Origin: Chitinibacter sp. SCUT-21
GTDB lineage: Bacteria > Pseudomonadota > Gammaproteobacteria > Burkholderiales > Chitinibacteraceae
DNA length: 64,000 nucleotides
Assembly (NCBI GenBank): GCA_041874755.1
Contig: CP102611.1
Location: forward strand, 434,001 to 498,000
Direction: 5' to 3'
The number at the start of each line of letters is the position of its first letter. Within the stretch, counting starts at the first letter, position 1. The notes below the pieces were generated by a model that did not search any database, had not been told where the DNA came from, and saw only the letters and a list, made by a program, of their open reading frames with translations. Below, piece by piece: positions 33,978 to 42,273 of the stretch. The position numbers were made by a program, and so were the translations under genes.

Positions 33978-36104
33978 ATGTCTACCCCCCTTCCTACAGC
34001 TGGCATCGGCATCAAACCGCTGGTTAGCCTGCGCCAACACCCAAAACTAGCGGTCATTAGCTGCGTTTTGGTGTTGATCGCCAGCCTGCCCATGGTCTGG
34101 ATCAAAGGGGTTGCAAAATTCAGTACTGAAGCTGTGGTGCAAGTCGCGCCGCGTTATATGAAAACGCTGAAGGACGACAACGAACTCGATTTTCAATCGA
34201 ACTCGCAATATCGCCAGTTTGTGCAGCAACAAATGAGTACCATTGTGCGCTACGACATTTTGTCGCAAGCGATCAAGCAAGCCAAAGTGCCGTTTCGCCA
34301 ACCCAAAGAATCTGAGCAATACGCGGTAGATCGGCTCCGTAATATGCTACAAGTTGCTGCTGTACCCGACACCTATATGGTTAGAATCGGCATGTTTGGC
34401 GCGGATAAAAGCCAAATGGCGCCACTGATTAATAGCGTGGTTGCGGTTTACTTAGAGCGCGCCCGCGCCGAACAGGTTTTTGGGCGCGACGATAGGATTA
34501 GCAAACTACAAAATCGCCAAACTGATTTACTTAAACAAATCGATGAAAAATCAGAACGCCGCAATCAAATCGCCGGAGAGTTGGGCGTAGCCACTTTTTC
34601 AGCCGAAGCGGGTAACCCCTACGACAAAGCAATTGATCGGCTGCGCGAAGCACTGGCCGAGGCCAAGATCAAACGTTTTGACGCTGATGCCAGAGAAAAA
34701 GCCTTTTTACAGCACGGCGACACCGATCCAAATGTACGCTCGATTATGGAAAGCGTGGCGGTCGATCCTGGTTTGAATAGCCTAAAAGCCAGCCTAAATA
34801 ATCGTCGCGCGACCTTGGTGTCGGGCATGGCTGGCTTAACGCCCAAACACCCTGGCTACGAGCAAAATCAGATTGAGCTCAATGACATCGATCGAGAGCT
34901 CAACAAACAAACCGATAAATTAACCAGCTCGGTGCGCCGCAATTTGGAAAGCCGCTTTGCCACGGCCAGCGCTCAAGCCAAACAGTTAGAAGCTCAACTC
35001 CAAGCCGAACTGGCCGAACAAGAAAAATCACGCGGCCACTATGCCACGCTATTTAAAGAAGCCAATGACATCAGCGGGCAAATCGAGCAAACGCGCAAAG
35101 AAGTCGAATCGATTCAAGACCGCTTGAATTTCTTTGCTGGTGAAACCAGCTCGCTGGGCTTTGTGCGCTTGGTTAGCGCAGCGCTGCCACCTGAAATCCC
35201 ACAAGGGCCGGGGCGTAAAAAATTATTGCTAATGGCCATTGCGGCCGCCTTGGCGGCGGGTCTGTTGGTGCCGATTTTACGCGATCTACTTGATCGCACT
35301 ATCCACGCACCAAATGATGTGATTGGCAGCTTTGGCTTTGCCCCAGTGGGCTGGCTCATTCGCAGCCAAGACCCAGATAGCGCCAGTTTTCTGGAAGATC
35401 AGCTGCGCCGCTTAGCCAGTGCGCTAATTCGCGATCAAGATCGCACCCAAATCCGCATCTTCGGGGTTACCGCCTTACAACCCGGAGGCGGCGGCAGCAT
35501 GTTGACGCAAAAACTGATGCAAACATTTCAGCAAATGGGTATTTCAGCGATTGCCATCGACGCCAACGCCTTTAACCGCGACCCCTACTTTGATCAATCA
35601 CGCCTACACACCATCGGTGCGGCTTTACCCGACGATCTGGCCAGCTTGAGCAGCCTGCGTTTCACCGCTGAAGGTCGCCATTTACAAGCGATTGACCAGC
35701 TTGGCCAAACGCTGCAAGACATCGCACGGTCTTTCCGTTTTGTACTGCTTGATGTGCCGCCCTTGCTCGTGAGCGGCGACGCTGAACTCACGCTACGCGC
35801 CACTCCTGCCATCTTGGCCGTTGTCGAAGCCGAAGCACAAAGCCGCGGAGAAGTTGCACGGGCTGCGCGGCTGTTGCAAGGGATTGATCCTGCATCGATC
35901 GGCGTGGTCGTTAATCAAGTTCGGCCATTGGATGGCGGCGGCTATGTGCGCGATTTGATGACTGAATTTATTGAAGGCCGCAAAGTAAACAAACCAAATT
36001 TAGCCGCGCAAATCTGGTTAACCGCAAAAATCATTGCCAACGCAAGCAAAAATCTGACGCAAGATCTAGTACGCGTACTGCCGTTGAGGAGGGTACAAAA
36101 ATGA
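33978..36104 (+). CDS. Wzc/GumC-like chain-length protein with degenerate BY-kinase domain
   Basis: 708 residues. A membrane segment near residue 25-43, a long periplasmic part with Wzz features and a coiled coil (about 165-400), and a second membrane segment near 415-435 preceded by PPEIPQGPGRKK. The cytosolic part (about 480-690) looks like a BY-kinase: Walker-A region VTALQPGGGGSMLTQKL, Walker-A' AIAIDANAF and Walker-B VLLDVPPLL. However, the Walker-A lysine is missing, and no tyrosine cluster ends the protein. It should set chain length and bridge to the Wza-like exporter, but ATP-dependent autokinase activity looks lost. The TGA overlaps the next gene (ATGA). Confidence 0.88.
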   Translation: MSTPLPTAGIGIKPLVSLRQHPKLAVISCVLVLIASLPMVWIKGVAKFSTEAVVQVAPRYMKTLKDDNELDFQSNSQYRQFVQQQMSTIVRYDILSQAIKQAKVPFRQPKESEQYAVDRLRNMLQVAAVPDTYMVRIGMFGADKSQMAPLINSVVAVYLERARAEQVFGRDDRISKLQNRQTDLLKQIDEKSERRNQIAGELGVATFSAEAGNPYDKAIDRLREALAEAKIKRFDADAREKAFLQHGDTDPNVRSIMESVAVDPGLNSLKASLNNRRATLVSGMAGLTPKHPGYEQNQIELNDIDRELNKQTDKLTSSVRRNLESRFATASAQAKQLEAQLQAELAEQEKSRGHYATLFKEANDISGQIEQTRKEVESIQDRLNFFAGETSSLGFVRLVSAALPPEIPQGPGRKKLLLMAIAAALAAGLLVPILRDLLDRTIHAPNDVIGSFGFAPVGWLIRSQDPDSASFLEDQLRRLASALIRDQDRTQIRIFGVTALQPGGGGSMLTQKLMQTFQQMGISAIAIDANAFNRDPYFDQSRLHTIGAALPDDLASLSSLRFTAEGRHLQAIDQLGQTLQDIARSFRFVLLDVPPLLVSGDAELTLRATPAILAVVEAEAQSRGEVARAARLLQGIDPASIGVVVNQVRPLDGGGYVRDLMTEFIEGRKVNKPNLAAQIWLTAKIIANASKNLTQDLVRVLPLRRVQK

Positions 36105-36826
36105 AACTCACTGATCTAGTGGAGCGCATTTACGTGATTAATTTACCCGAACGGAGCGATCGCAAAGCGCAAATGAGCGATGAGCTCAGCAAGCAGGGTA
36201 TTACTTGGCAAGCAAATAGAGTTCTATGCTGGCCAGCAATACGCCCACAGGGTACATCAGACTTTCCCACACTGGGCGCCTATGGCTGCTTTCTCAGCCA
36301 TTTGGCTGCGCTGCAAGACGCGCAATCGGCCACGACAGGCTGGACGCTGATTTTAGAGGACGATGCCGTGCTATTGCCCGAACTCAAGCAAGCCTTGCCG
36401 GTTTTGGCGGACTTAATGGCGTCGAATCAAGCCGATTTAATCTACCTCGGCACTTGCCAAGCCGCAGGGCAATCAAATGGCGCGTTATTTAATCCGACCC
36501 AAGAGCCTATTGTCGGTGCACACGCTTACATCGTGTCGCGCTCTTTTTTGGATCAACTCATCCCCTATTTGCAAGCCTGCTTAGTGCGCCCAGCAGGCCA
36601 CCCCTTGGGCGGTCGGCTGCACTATGACGGCGCGCTTAGCTTATATCGCAGCTTCAACCCGGATTGTCGCACTTGGCTGGCGAGCACAAATTTAGTCGAG
36701 CAGCGTTTTTCGCGCAGCGATATTCAAGCGCGCTGGTGGTACGACCAATGGCCCATCGTTCGCCAATGTGTCGCCTTCGCACGGCAAATGAAACAAAAAT
36801 ATCGGCATCACCCTATCCATCTGTAA
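36101..36826 (+). CDS. Glycosyltransferase family 25 protein
   Basis: 241 residues. It opens with the family signature IYVINLPERSDRKAQM, has LGAYGCFLSHLAALQDA (the conserved GCxxSH) and the metal-site motif LILEDDAVL, then AHAYIVSR. These define GT25, LgtB/LpsA-type galactosyltransferases and relatives. It is cytosolic and probably decorates the repeat unit. It is coupled to the Wzc-like gene by ATGA. Confidence 0.92.
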   Translation: MKLTDLVERIYVINLPERSDRKAQMSDELSKQGITWQANRVLCWPAIRPQGTSDFPTLGAYGCFLSHLAALQDAQSATTGWTLILEDDAVLLPELKQALPVLADLMASNQADLIYLGTCQAAGQSNGALFNPTQEPIVGAHAYIVSRSFLDQLIPYLQACLVRPAGHPLGGRLHYDGALSLYRSFNPDCRTWLASTNLVEQRFSRSDIQARWWYDQWPIVRQCVAFARQMKQKYRHHPIHL

Positions 36827-36847
36827 ACCCAATAGTAGGAGCGCATC

Positions 36848-37486
36848 ATGGAATACTACGGTCATATTCGCAGTGAAATTTCACCTCTTTTACCGAGCCA
36901 TGCGCAGCGCGCGCTTGAAGTAGGCTGCGGCAATGGCGGTACATTGGCGTGGCTAAAAGCCAATGGCGTATGCGATGAAATCGTCGGGCTGGAATATTGC
37001 CACGACGCAAGTGAAATTGCGCGCCAGCAATTAGATCTCGTCATTGAGGGTGATGCCGAACAAATTGATTTGGCACAGTTAGGGCAATTTGATCTGATTT
37101 TGTGCCTAGATGTGCTTGAGCATTTGCGCGATCCGTGGGCTTTGCTGAAGCGATTAAAGCAGCTGCTAAAACCTAACGGGCAAATTATCGTCAGCGTACC
37201 GAATATTCAGCATCACAGCGTTGTGCTGCCACTGCTGTTTCATGGTCGCTGGCAATATCAGGCGGCGGGCATTTTGGATCGCACGCATTTGCGTTTTTTT
37301 ACGCAGGCCACCGCGCAAGAATTACTCAGCCAAGCAGGTTTCAAAGTTGAGCAATGCACAGGACTGGGCCAACAATGGGCAAAAAGCCGCTTTTGGCGCT
37401 GGCTGGGCAAAACAGCTTGGGCCACGCCCTTGTGTAGCGTGCAATATTTGCTCAGCGCGCACAACACGACGGCCACAAGCCACTAG
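36848..37486 (+). CDS. Class I SAM-dependent methyltransferase
   Basis: 212 residues; TAGGAGCGCATC precedes the ATG. Motif I is ALEVGCGNGGTLAWL (residues about 22-36), the acidic residue of motif II lies in IVGLEY, and LILCLDVLEHLRDPWALL is the post-I/motif IV region. These place it among UbiG/WcaO-like methyltransferases often seen in polysaccharide loci, where they cap or decorate sugars. It is the last gene of the locus in this direction and ends two bases from the convergent YkgJ gene, with no terminator visible between them. Confidence 0.9.
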   Translation: MEYYGHIRSEISPLLPSHAQRALEVGCGNGGTLAWLKANGVCDEIVGLEYCHDASEIARQQLDLVIEGDAEQIDLAQLGQFDLILCLDVLEHLRDPWALLKRLKQLLKPNGQIIVSVPNIQHHSVVLPLLFHGRWQYQAAGILDRTHLRFFTQATAQELLSQAGFKVEQCTGLGQQWAKSRFWRWLGKTAWATPLCSVQYLLSAHNTTATSH

Positions 37487-37488
37487 CC

Positions 37489-37833
37489 TTATTCATCGTC
37501 GATTTGCAGCGCGGGCAAGCCATGCCTTGCCCGCGCGCGATTACAGGCGGCGCTAAACACGCCAATTTCAGCCAAAGCGCCAAATTCGCGACACGGCGAT
37601 GGGCGCTCACGGTAAATCCCACACGAGACTTGCTCGCCAATTTTGCCAATCAGGGCAATACAGCGCGGTTGCGCATAATCGGTACCGCGGAGCCGCGCCG
37701 TGTATGCGGTCTCGTAATCGGCGAGCCCATCAGGCACTAGGCCACCTTCGCTTGATAATTCCGAGCGATCAAACGAGACGCGAAATGCGGCGCAACAGGC
37801 GCCGCAGCTAGTACAGGGATTATTGCTACTCAC
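37489..37833 (-). CDS. YkgJ-family cysteine cluster protein
   Basis: 114 residues. The N-terminal CTSCGACCAAFRV and later CIALIG, CGIYRERPSPCREFG and CNRAR form the cysteine pattern of the YkgJ/UPF0153 family, thought to bind a zinc or iron-sulfur centre. No enzymatic role is established. It is divergent from the GNAT gene and convergent with the methyltransferase gene, so it stands alone. Confidence 0.9.
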   Translation of the reverse strand: MSSNNPCTSCGACCAAFRVSFDRSELSSEGGLVPDGLADYETAYTARLRGTDYAQPRCIALIGKIGEQVSCGIYRERPSPCREFGALAEIGVFSAACNRARARHGLPALQIDDE

Positions 37834-37896
37834 GGGGAAACAACCTTTGCAGTAAAATACCGAGCGAATTCAATCTAAAACCAAGGTTTCGGTCAA

Positions 37897-38406
37897 GTGC
37901 CAGCAGTCTTCTCATCCAGCGCGATTCGCACCATCACCCCGGCAGACTTGCCACGTATTTTGGCGATTCAGGCTGCGTCTTACCCGGCGCATTTGCTCGA
38001 AGATGAAGCGACGTTTTTGTCGAAATTGCAATTTGCGGGTAAATGCTCGTGGCTGATCGAGCAAAATGGACAAGTGCTCGGTTATTTGTTTACCCACCCT
38101 TGGCATGGCGATACGCCACCCGCGCTTAATCGTGCCGAACAAGCGTGGCCAAGCGAGGCAGATCGTTTTTATCTACACGATCTAGCCATTCACCCTGACG
38201 GGCGCGGGCTGAATCTAAGTCGCCTACTCAGCGAACACGCGCTCAATTGGGCGCGGCAACAGGGTTACTCGCAAGCAATGCTGGTCGCAGTCGGTGACGC
38301 GCAGACGTTTTGGCAAAAGATGGGGTTTAGTGTAGCGGCAAAACAAGACGCAGCTTTACAGCAATATGGGCAGGCTGTTTTGATGTTGCGAGACTTAAGC
38401 CAATAG
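37897..38406 (+). CDS. GNAT-family N-acetyltransferase
   Basis: 169 residues. It starts at GTG 37897, with AAGG a little upstream; no ATG is better placed. The GNAT fold shows in RTITPADLPRILAIQAASYP at the start, YLHDLAIHPDGRGLNLSRLLSEHAL (acetyl-CoA pyrophosphate-binding loop, with RGLNLS in place of the usual R/QxxGxG/A) and FWQKMGFSV near the end. It transfers an acetyl group to an unknown amine. The altered loop (Leu-Asn where Gly-x is common) is a small oddity. Confidence 0.88.
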   Translation: MPAVFSSSAIRTITPADLPRILAIQAASYPAHLLEDEATFLSKLQFAGKCSWLIEQNGQVLGYLFTHPWHGDTPPALNRAEQAWPSEADRFYLHDLAIHPDGRGLNLSRLLSEHALNWARQQGYSQAMLVAVGDAQTFWQKMGFSVAAKQDAALQQYGQAVLMLRDLSQ

Positions 38407-38432
38407 GTATATTGACACAAGCCATTATTTAT

Positions 38433-39107
38433 TTAGCCTGCCAGCATATACCTTAATAACAAAAATAGCTGATACACGGCCATCGCAATCACTAGCAGAC
38501 CACAACTGCGTTTCACCCATGTTTTTTGCAAATAGCTTTGCAAGCGGCGCGCCATTAGACCCATCAGCAATAAATTAGGCAAGGTGCCAAGGCCAAACGC
38601 CAGCATCACACCGGCGCCACTGATTGGATTGGCACTCGCCAGCGCAGACAAACTTGCGGTATAAACCAAACCACAGGGTATCCAGCCCCAGAGTAAGCCA
38701 ATCAACGGCGTCTGCCATACACTGCGTACGGGTAATAATTTACGCATCCACGGCTGCACAAGTCGCCAAACAGGTTGCCCCAGCTTTTCAACTTTGGTGA
38801 GTGCCCTACTCCAGCCGCCAATATACAAGCCTAAAACGAGCAATAAGAGATTCGCTGCCAGCGCCAGAATGAGTTTGATGCTTTGCAAAGCAGCTAAAGT
38901 CGCAAAACTCGCCAGCGCGCCAAGCAAAAAGCCAATGGCGGCGTAGCCTGCCAAGCGCCCCAGATTAAAGCCGAGTAAATACGGCCAGCGTGCGCCCAGC
39001 GGCAATTGCAGGCTAAACGCCGTAACAATACCGCCGCACATGCCGATACAATGCCCACCGCCGAGTAAGCCAGCCAGAAAAAGCGCAAATAAATTAACTT
39101 CGAGCAT
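38433..39107 (-). CDS. SafE/TauE-like membrane protein of the cbb3-oxidase assembly type
   Basis: 224 residues from the ATG at 39107; an in-frame start eight codons upstream would lie inside a strong hairpin. About six membrane segments; the first has GGGHCIGMCGGIV, with the paired cysteines typical of the sulfite-exporter-like/DsbD-related proteins found beside ccoI, hemN and fnr. GLLWGWIPCGLVY mirrors it in the second half. In other bacteria this gene accompanies cytochrome cbb3 maturation, perhaps by metal or thiol handling; hemN and fnr next door support that. It follows hemN on the same strand after 48 bases. Confidence 0.88.
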   Translation of the reverse strand: MLEVNLFALFLAGLLGGGHCIGMCGGIVTAFSLQLPLGARWPYLLGFNLGRLAGYAAIGFLLGALASFATLAALQSIKLILALAANLLLLVLGLYIGGWSRALTKVEKLGQPVWRLVQPWMRKLLPVRSVWQTPLIGLLWGWIPCGLVYTASLSALASANPISGAGVMLAFGLGTLPNLLLMGLMARRLQSYLQKTWVKRSCGLLVIAMAVYQLFLLLRYMLAG

Positions 39108-39114
39108 GAAAAGA

Positions 39115-39148
39115 AGCCTGACGCGCCTCAAACATGAGGCGCTAGGCT
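39115..39148 (-). promoter_or_regulatory. Strong hairpin between hemN and the SafE-like gene
   Basis: GCGCCTCA (39123-39130) pairs with TGAGGCGC (39135-39142) around the loop AACA, and AGCCT (39115-39119) pairs with AGGCT (39144-39148) outside it. On the reverse strand it is followed by TCTTTTC and then the ATG at 39107. It may be a partial terminator after hemN or an RNA structure hiding the weak AGG ribosome binding site, which lies in the stem. Confidence 0.6.
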
Positions 39149-39155
39149 AAAAAAA

Positions 39156-40580
39156 TTAGATCAGGCGAGAATACCGCGCTTGCGTGGTTTTTGTCCGCAA
39201 ATATTGATCAAACACCATCGCAATCGAACGAATCAGCAAGCGGCCTTTCGGCGTAACAAACAGGCCATCCGCCTCGACGGTTAATAAACCATCGACAACC
39301 AGTGGCTGCAGTAACTCGATTTCGGTCGCAAAATAATCGGCAAAATCGATCATGTAGCTCACTTCAATCGCTTGATAATACAGCTCAAACTGGCACATCA
39401 ACGCTTGAATCACCGCACGACGTATCGCATCATCGCGATTCATTTGCAAGCCGCGCACCACCGGAAATTCATCGGTGTCGAGCTTGGCGTAATATTCTTC
39501 CAGTGTCTTCACATTTTGGTGGTAATTCGCCCCCACTTTCCCGATCGACGACACGCCAAACGCCAGCAAATCACAGTCAGCGTGCGTTGAATAGCCTTGG
39601 AAATTGCGCTGCAAACGGCCACGGCGCTGCGCTACGGCCAGATCATCATTCGGTAAGGCAAAATGATCCATACCGATCAACACATAACCGGCGTCGATCA
39701 GCTGCTGGATGGAATTTTGCAAAATATCGAGCTTCACATCCGCACTTGGCAAGTCTGCCTCATTAATACGCCGTTGCGGCATAAAACGTTCTGGCAAGTG
39801 CGCGTAGTTGTATAGCGCGATGCGATCAGGGCGTAAAGTGAGCACTCGATTGATCGTTTCGGCTATCGTTGCTGCGGTTTGCTTGGGTAGACCATAAATT
39901 AAATCAACGCTGACCGATTTAAAGCCGTGCATGCGCGCAGCTTCAATCACGGAGCGGGTTTCTTCTTCAGATTGAATCCGATTGACGGCTTCTTGCACTG
40001 CGGGGTTAAAGTCTTGAATCCCGACGCTCATACGATTAAAACCGAGTTGCGCCAGCGTGCGTATCATGGGCTCGCCGACTTTGCGCGGGTCGATCTCGAT
40101 AGAGTATTCCCCAGTCGGTAATAAATCGAAGTGCGTGCGCACCACATCCATCAGGCGCGTTAATTGAGCTTCAGACAAAAAAGTCGGCGTCCCCCCACCA
40201 AAGTGCAGCTGACTTACCTTAGGCCGCAGCGGTAAGTTTGCGGCATGCATTTCGATCTCTTTGCTCAAATAACGGATATAATCGTCGGCTTTACTTGTGT
40301 CCTTGGTAATAATCTTGTTACAGCCGCAGTAGTAACATACGGTATTACAGAAAGGGATGTGAAAATAAAGTGACAATGGATTCACTAAGGCACCGGGCAG
40401 CCGTTGCTGCAACAGGTGTCGGTATTGCTCACTGGTGACATCCTGGGTAAAACGATCCGCAGTGGGGTAGGAAGTGTAGCGTGGGCCTTTGCCGTCATAG
40501 CGCACAATAAGTTCGCGATCGAACTCGATCCCGCCCTGCGATTGAAACGACTGGCTTTCCATGAATTTAGATAACGACAT
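39156..40580 (-). CDS. hemN: Oxygen-independent coproporphyrinogen III dehydrogenase
   Basis: 474 residues, the usual HemN length. The radical-SAM motif CNTVCYYCGC carries the three cluster cysteines plus the extra Cys typical of HemN. RYTSYPTADRF at residues 34-44 and FGGGTPTFL are also diagnostic. It converts coproporphyrinogen III to protoporphyrinogen IX without oxygen, in the cytosol, for heme synthesis under low oxygen. GGGGGAGGAG precedes the ATG. An FNR box lies 56 bases upstream, consistent with induction when oxygen is low, and fnr itself is divergent from it. Confidence 0.97.
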   Translation of the reverse strand: MSLSKFMESQSFQSQGGIEFDRELIVRYDGKGPRYTSYPTADRFTQDVTSEQYRHLLQQRLPGALVNPLSLYFHIPFCNTVCYYCGCNKIITKDTSKADDYIRYLSKEIEMHAANLPLRPKVSQLHFGGGTPTFLSEAQLTRLMDVVRTHFDLLPTGEYSIEIDPRKVGEPMIRTLAQLGFNRMSVGIQDFNPAVQEAVNRIQSEEETRSVIEAARMHGFKSVSVDLIYGLPKQTAATIAETINRVLTLRPDRIALYNYAHLPERFMPQRRINEADLPSADVKLDILQNSIQQLIDAGYVLIGMDHFALPNDDLAVAQRRGRLQRNFQGYSTHADCDLLAFGVSSIGKVGANYHQNVKTLEEYYAKLDTDEFPVVRGLQMNRDDAIRRAVIQALMCQFELYYQAIEVSYMIDFADYFATEIELLQPLVVDGLLTVEADGLFVTPKGRLLIRSIAMVFDQYLRTKTTQARYSRLI

Positions 40581-40635
40581 AATTACTCCTCCCCCATACT
40601 AGCAGGCGCAGCTTAAAAGCTAGTACAATGAAACA

Positions 40636-40653
40636 GCTTGATTTAAATCAAGC
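40636..40653. promoter_or_regulatory. FNR box between hemN and fnr
   Basis: GCTTGATTTAAATCAAGC is a perfect 18-base palindrome that contains the FNR consensus TTGAT-N4-ATCAA at 40638-40651. It lies between the divergent hemN and fnr starts. For hemN a start site near 40603 would place the box at about -41.5, the class II activator position; the same site may autoregulate fnr. Confidence 0.9.
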
Positions 40654-40737
40654 TCAATGCAATGACAGTGGGGTATCTACCTCTTCAGAGAGTTACAATA
40701 CTCCCCCTGCACGATTATTTTTTCTTGTGAGATTTTC

Positions 40738-41484
40738 ATGATTTCCCCAATCCAAGTTCGCGACTTGTCCCCACGTCACTTGCGCAATTCATGTACTAAC
40801 TGCAGCTTGCGCGAACTATGCCTACCACTGGGGCTCTCGCAAGACGAAATGCAGGAGCTAGATTCGATCATCACCCAAGCTCGCCCCGTCAAACGCGGTG
40901 AGGCACTGTACCGCGCTGGTGAGCCATTCCGTTCACTGTACGCCATTCGCCTTGGCTTTTTCAAAGCAAGTGTGATTTCTGAAGACGGGCGCGAACAGGT
41001 AACCGGCTTTCACATGTCGGGCGAATTGATGGGCATGGACGCGATCAGCACCGATGTGCACACCTGCGATGCAATTGCGCTGGAAGACAGTGAAGTATGT
41101 GAATTGCCATTTAATGACATTGAAGACCTCTCTCGCGAAATCCCGCTACTGCAACGCCACTTCCACAAAGTGATGAGCCGTGAAATTGTGCGCGATCATG
41201 GCGTGATGTTACTACTGGGCAATATGAAAGCTGAGGAGCGCCTGGCTGCCTTCTTGCTGAATTTATCTCAGCGCTTTGCCATCCGCGGCTATTCTTCCAG
41301 CAGCTTCCATCTGCGCATGACGCGCGAAGAGATCGGCAGTTACTTGGGTTTAAAACTCGAAACAGTCAGCCGAACCCTGTCAAAGTTTCAAGATCAGGGC
41401 TTTATCAAAGTGCAAAACCGCTTAATTGAGCTGGAAAACATCGACAGCCTCAAAAAGCTGCTTAACACCTGCCACGACGAGTAA
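40738..41484 (+). CDS. fnr: FNR-type oxygen-sensing transcription regulator
   Basis: 248 residues. Cluster cysteines are C19, C22 and C28 (SCTNCSLRELC), with a fourth at C121 (EVCELPF), as in E. coli FNR. A cyclic-nucleotide-binding-like beta-roll occupies about 40-150, followed by a dimer helix and the helix-turn-helix TREEIGSYLGLKLETVSRTL, whose recognition helix has the E-x2-S-R pattern that reads TTGAT. It activates or represses genes for low-oxygen growth when its [4Fe-4S] cluster is intact. FNR box and hemN are directly upstream. Confidence 0.97.
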   Translation: MISPIQVRDLSPRHLRNSCTNCSLRELCLPLGLSQDEMQELDSIITQARPVKRGEALYRAGEPFRSLYAIRLGFFKASVISEDGREQVTGFHMSGELMGMDAISTDVHTCDAIALEDSEVCELPFNDIEDLSREIPLLQRHFHKVMSREIVRDHGVMLLLGNMKAEERLAAFLLNLSQRFAIRGYSSSSFHLRMTREEIGSYLGLKLETVSRTLSKFQDQGFIKVQNRLIELENIDSLKKLLNTCHDE

Positions 41485-41503
41485 TTTAAACAGGGGTATA
41501 TTG

Positions 41504-42196
41504 ATGCAAGCCCATCTAATAGCCCCACCTGAACTAATACCCCTTGTTGCTGCTCGCCTGGTGCTTAAGCCGCCGAGCAGCAATTTTTGCCTACATCCGC
41601 TTAAAGCCCAACTCCCGCCAATCAAGCCTGACGACTTGATCCTGCTGATTCAAAGCCCACTAGCAGAACAACTAGCGCAACTACAACAACAATCACCGTA
41701 CGTGATTGATCTCACCCTCATACCCTCGCCACTCGCACCAAGCCACGGGTTTATCACCCTAGCCAGTGGCAGCAAAGATAGTTTAACTGTGGCGTGCGAG
41801 CTAATAAATTGCCTAGCCCCCATCGAGAATGGCTGGCTGCATATTGGCGATCTGGGGGCTTGTTGTTTTTTACAACAACTGTGGCATGCACTCATTACGC
41901 CGCAAGGCACACCCCCATTTTTAAATTGGGCAACCACGACAGAGCAACTCAACACTGCACAGGCCATCAAGCCCAGCGATCTCATCGCACAACTTGCTAC
42001 CTTTATGGCCCAACAGCAATTGCAGACCCAAGCCCTAGCCAGCCTAGCGCGCCATTACCTAGCCACACACCCCGAAAAAATGCAGTTTATGCCGCACCAC
42101 CCACAAAGCAGCGCCTTATTCAATTTGATTCCATCAGAACAGTCGAGCAATGATGCTCCGATTGTGCAATTGGCCAAACTACTCGCCAAATTCTAA
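41504..42196 (+). CDS. Unknown protein downstream of fnr
   Basis: 230 residues from the ATG at 41504, preceded by AGGGG; in-frame codons upstream lie inside fnr. No signal peptide or membrane segment. The layout (a short N-terminal alpha/beta part, then FITLASGSKDSLTVACELINCL and GWLHIGDLGACCFLQQLWHAL) faintly resembles the junction between the Rossmann and helical domains of beta-hydroxyacid dehydrogenases, but no dinucleotide-binding glycine motif is present. I would call it unknown. It is 19 bases after fnr and ends at a shared two-way terminator. Confidence 0.7.
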   Translation: MQAHLIAPPELIPLVAARLVLKPPSSNFCLHPLKAQLPPIKPDDLILLIQSPLAEQLAQLQQQSPYVIDLTLIPSPLAPSHGFITLASGSKDSLTVACELINCLAPIENGWLHIGDLGACCFLQQLWHALITPQGTPPFLNWATTTEQLNTAQAIKPSDLIAQLATFMAQQQLQTQALASLARHYLATHPEKMQFMPHHPQSSALFNLIPSEQSSNDAPIVQLAKLLAKF

Positions 42197-42228
42197 TCAC
42201 GATTCACTCTTGATTATGCCGCGCATAA

Positions 42229-42256
42229 AAAAACGCCACCCTAAGGTGGCGTTTTT
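42229..42256. terminator. Two-way terminator between the fnr operon and nagE
   Basis: AAAAACGCCACC (42229-42240) pairs with GGTGGCGTTTTT (42245-42256) around CTAA. A and T runs on both sides let it serve both convergent operons. Confidence 0.9.
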
Positions 42257-42273
42257 AATTTATCGACTCATCA

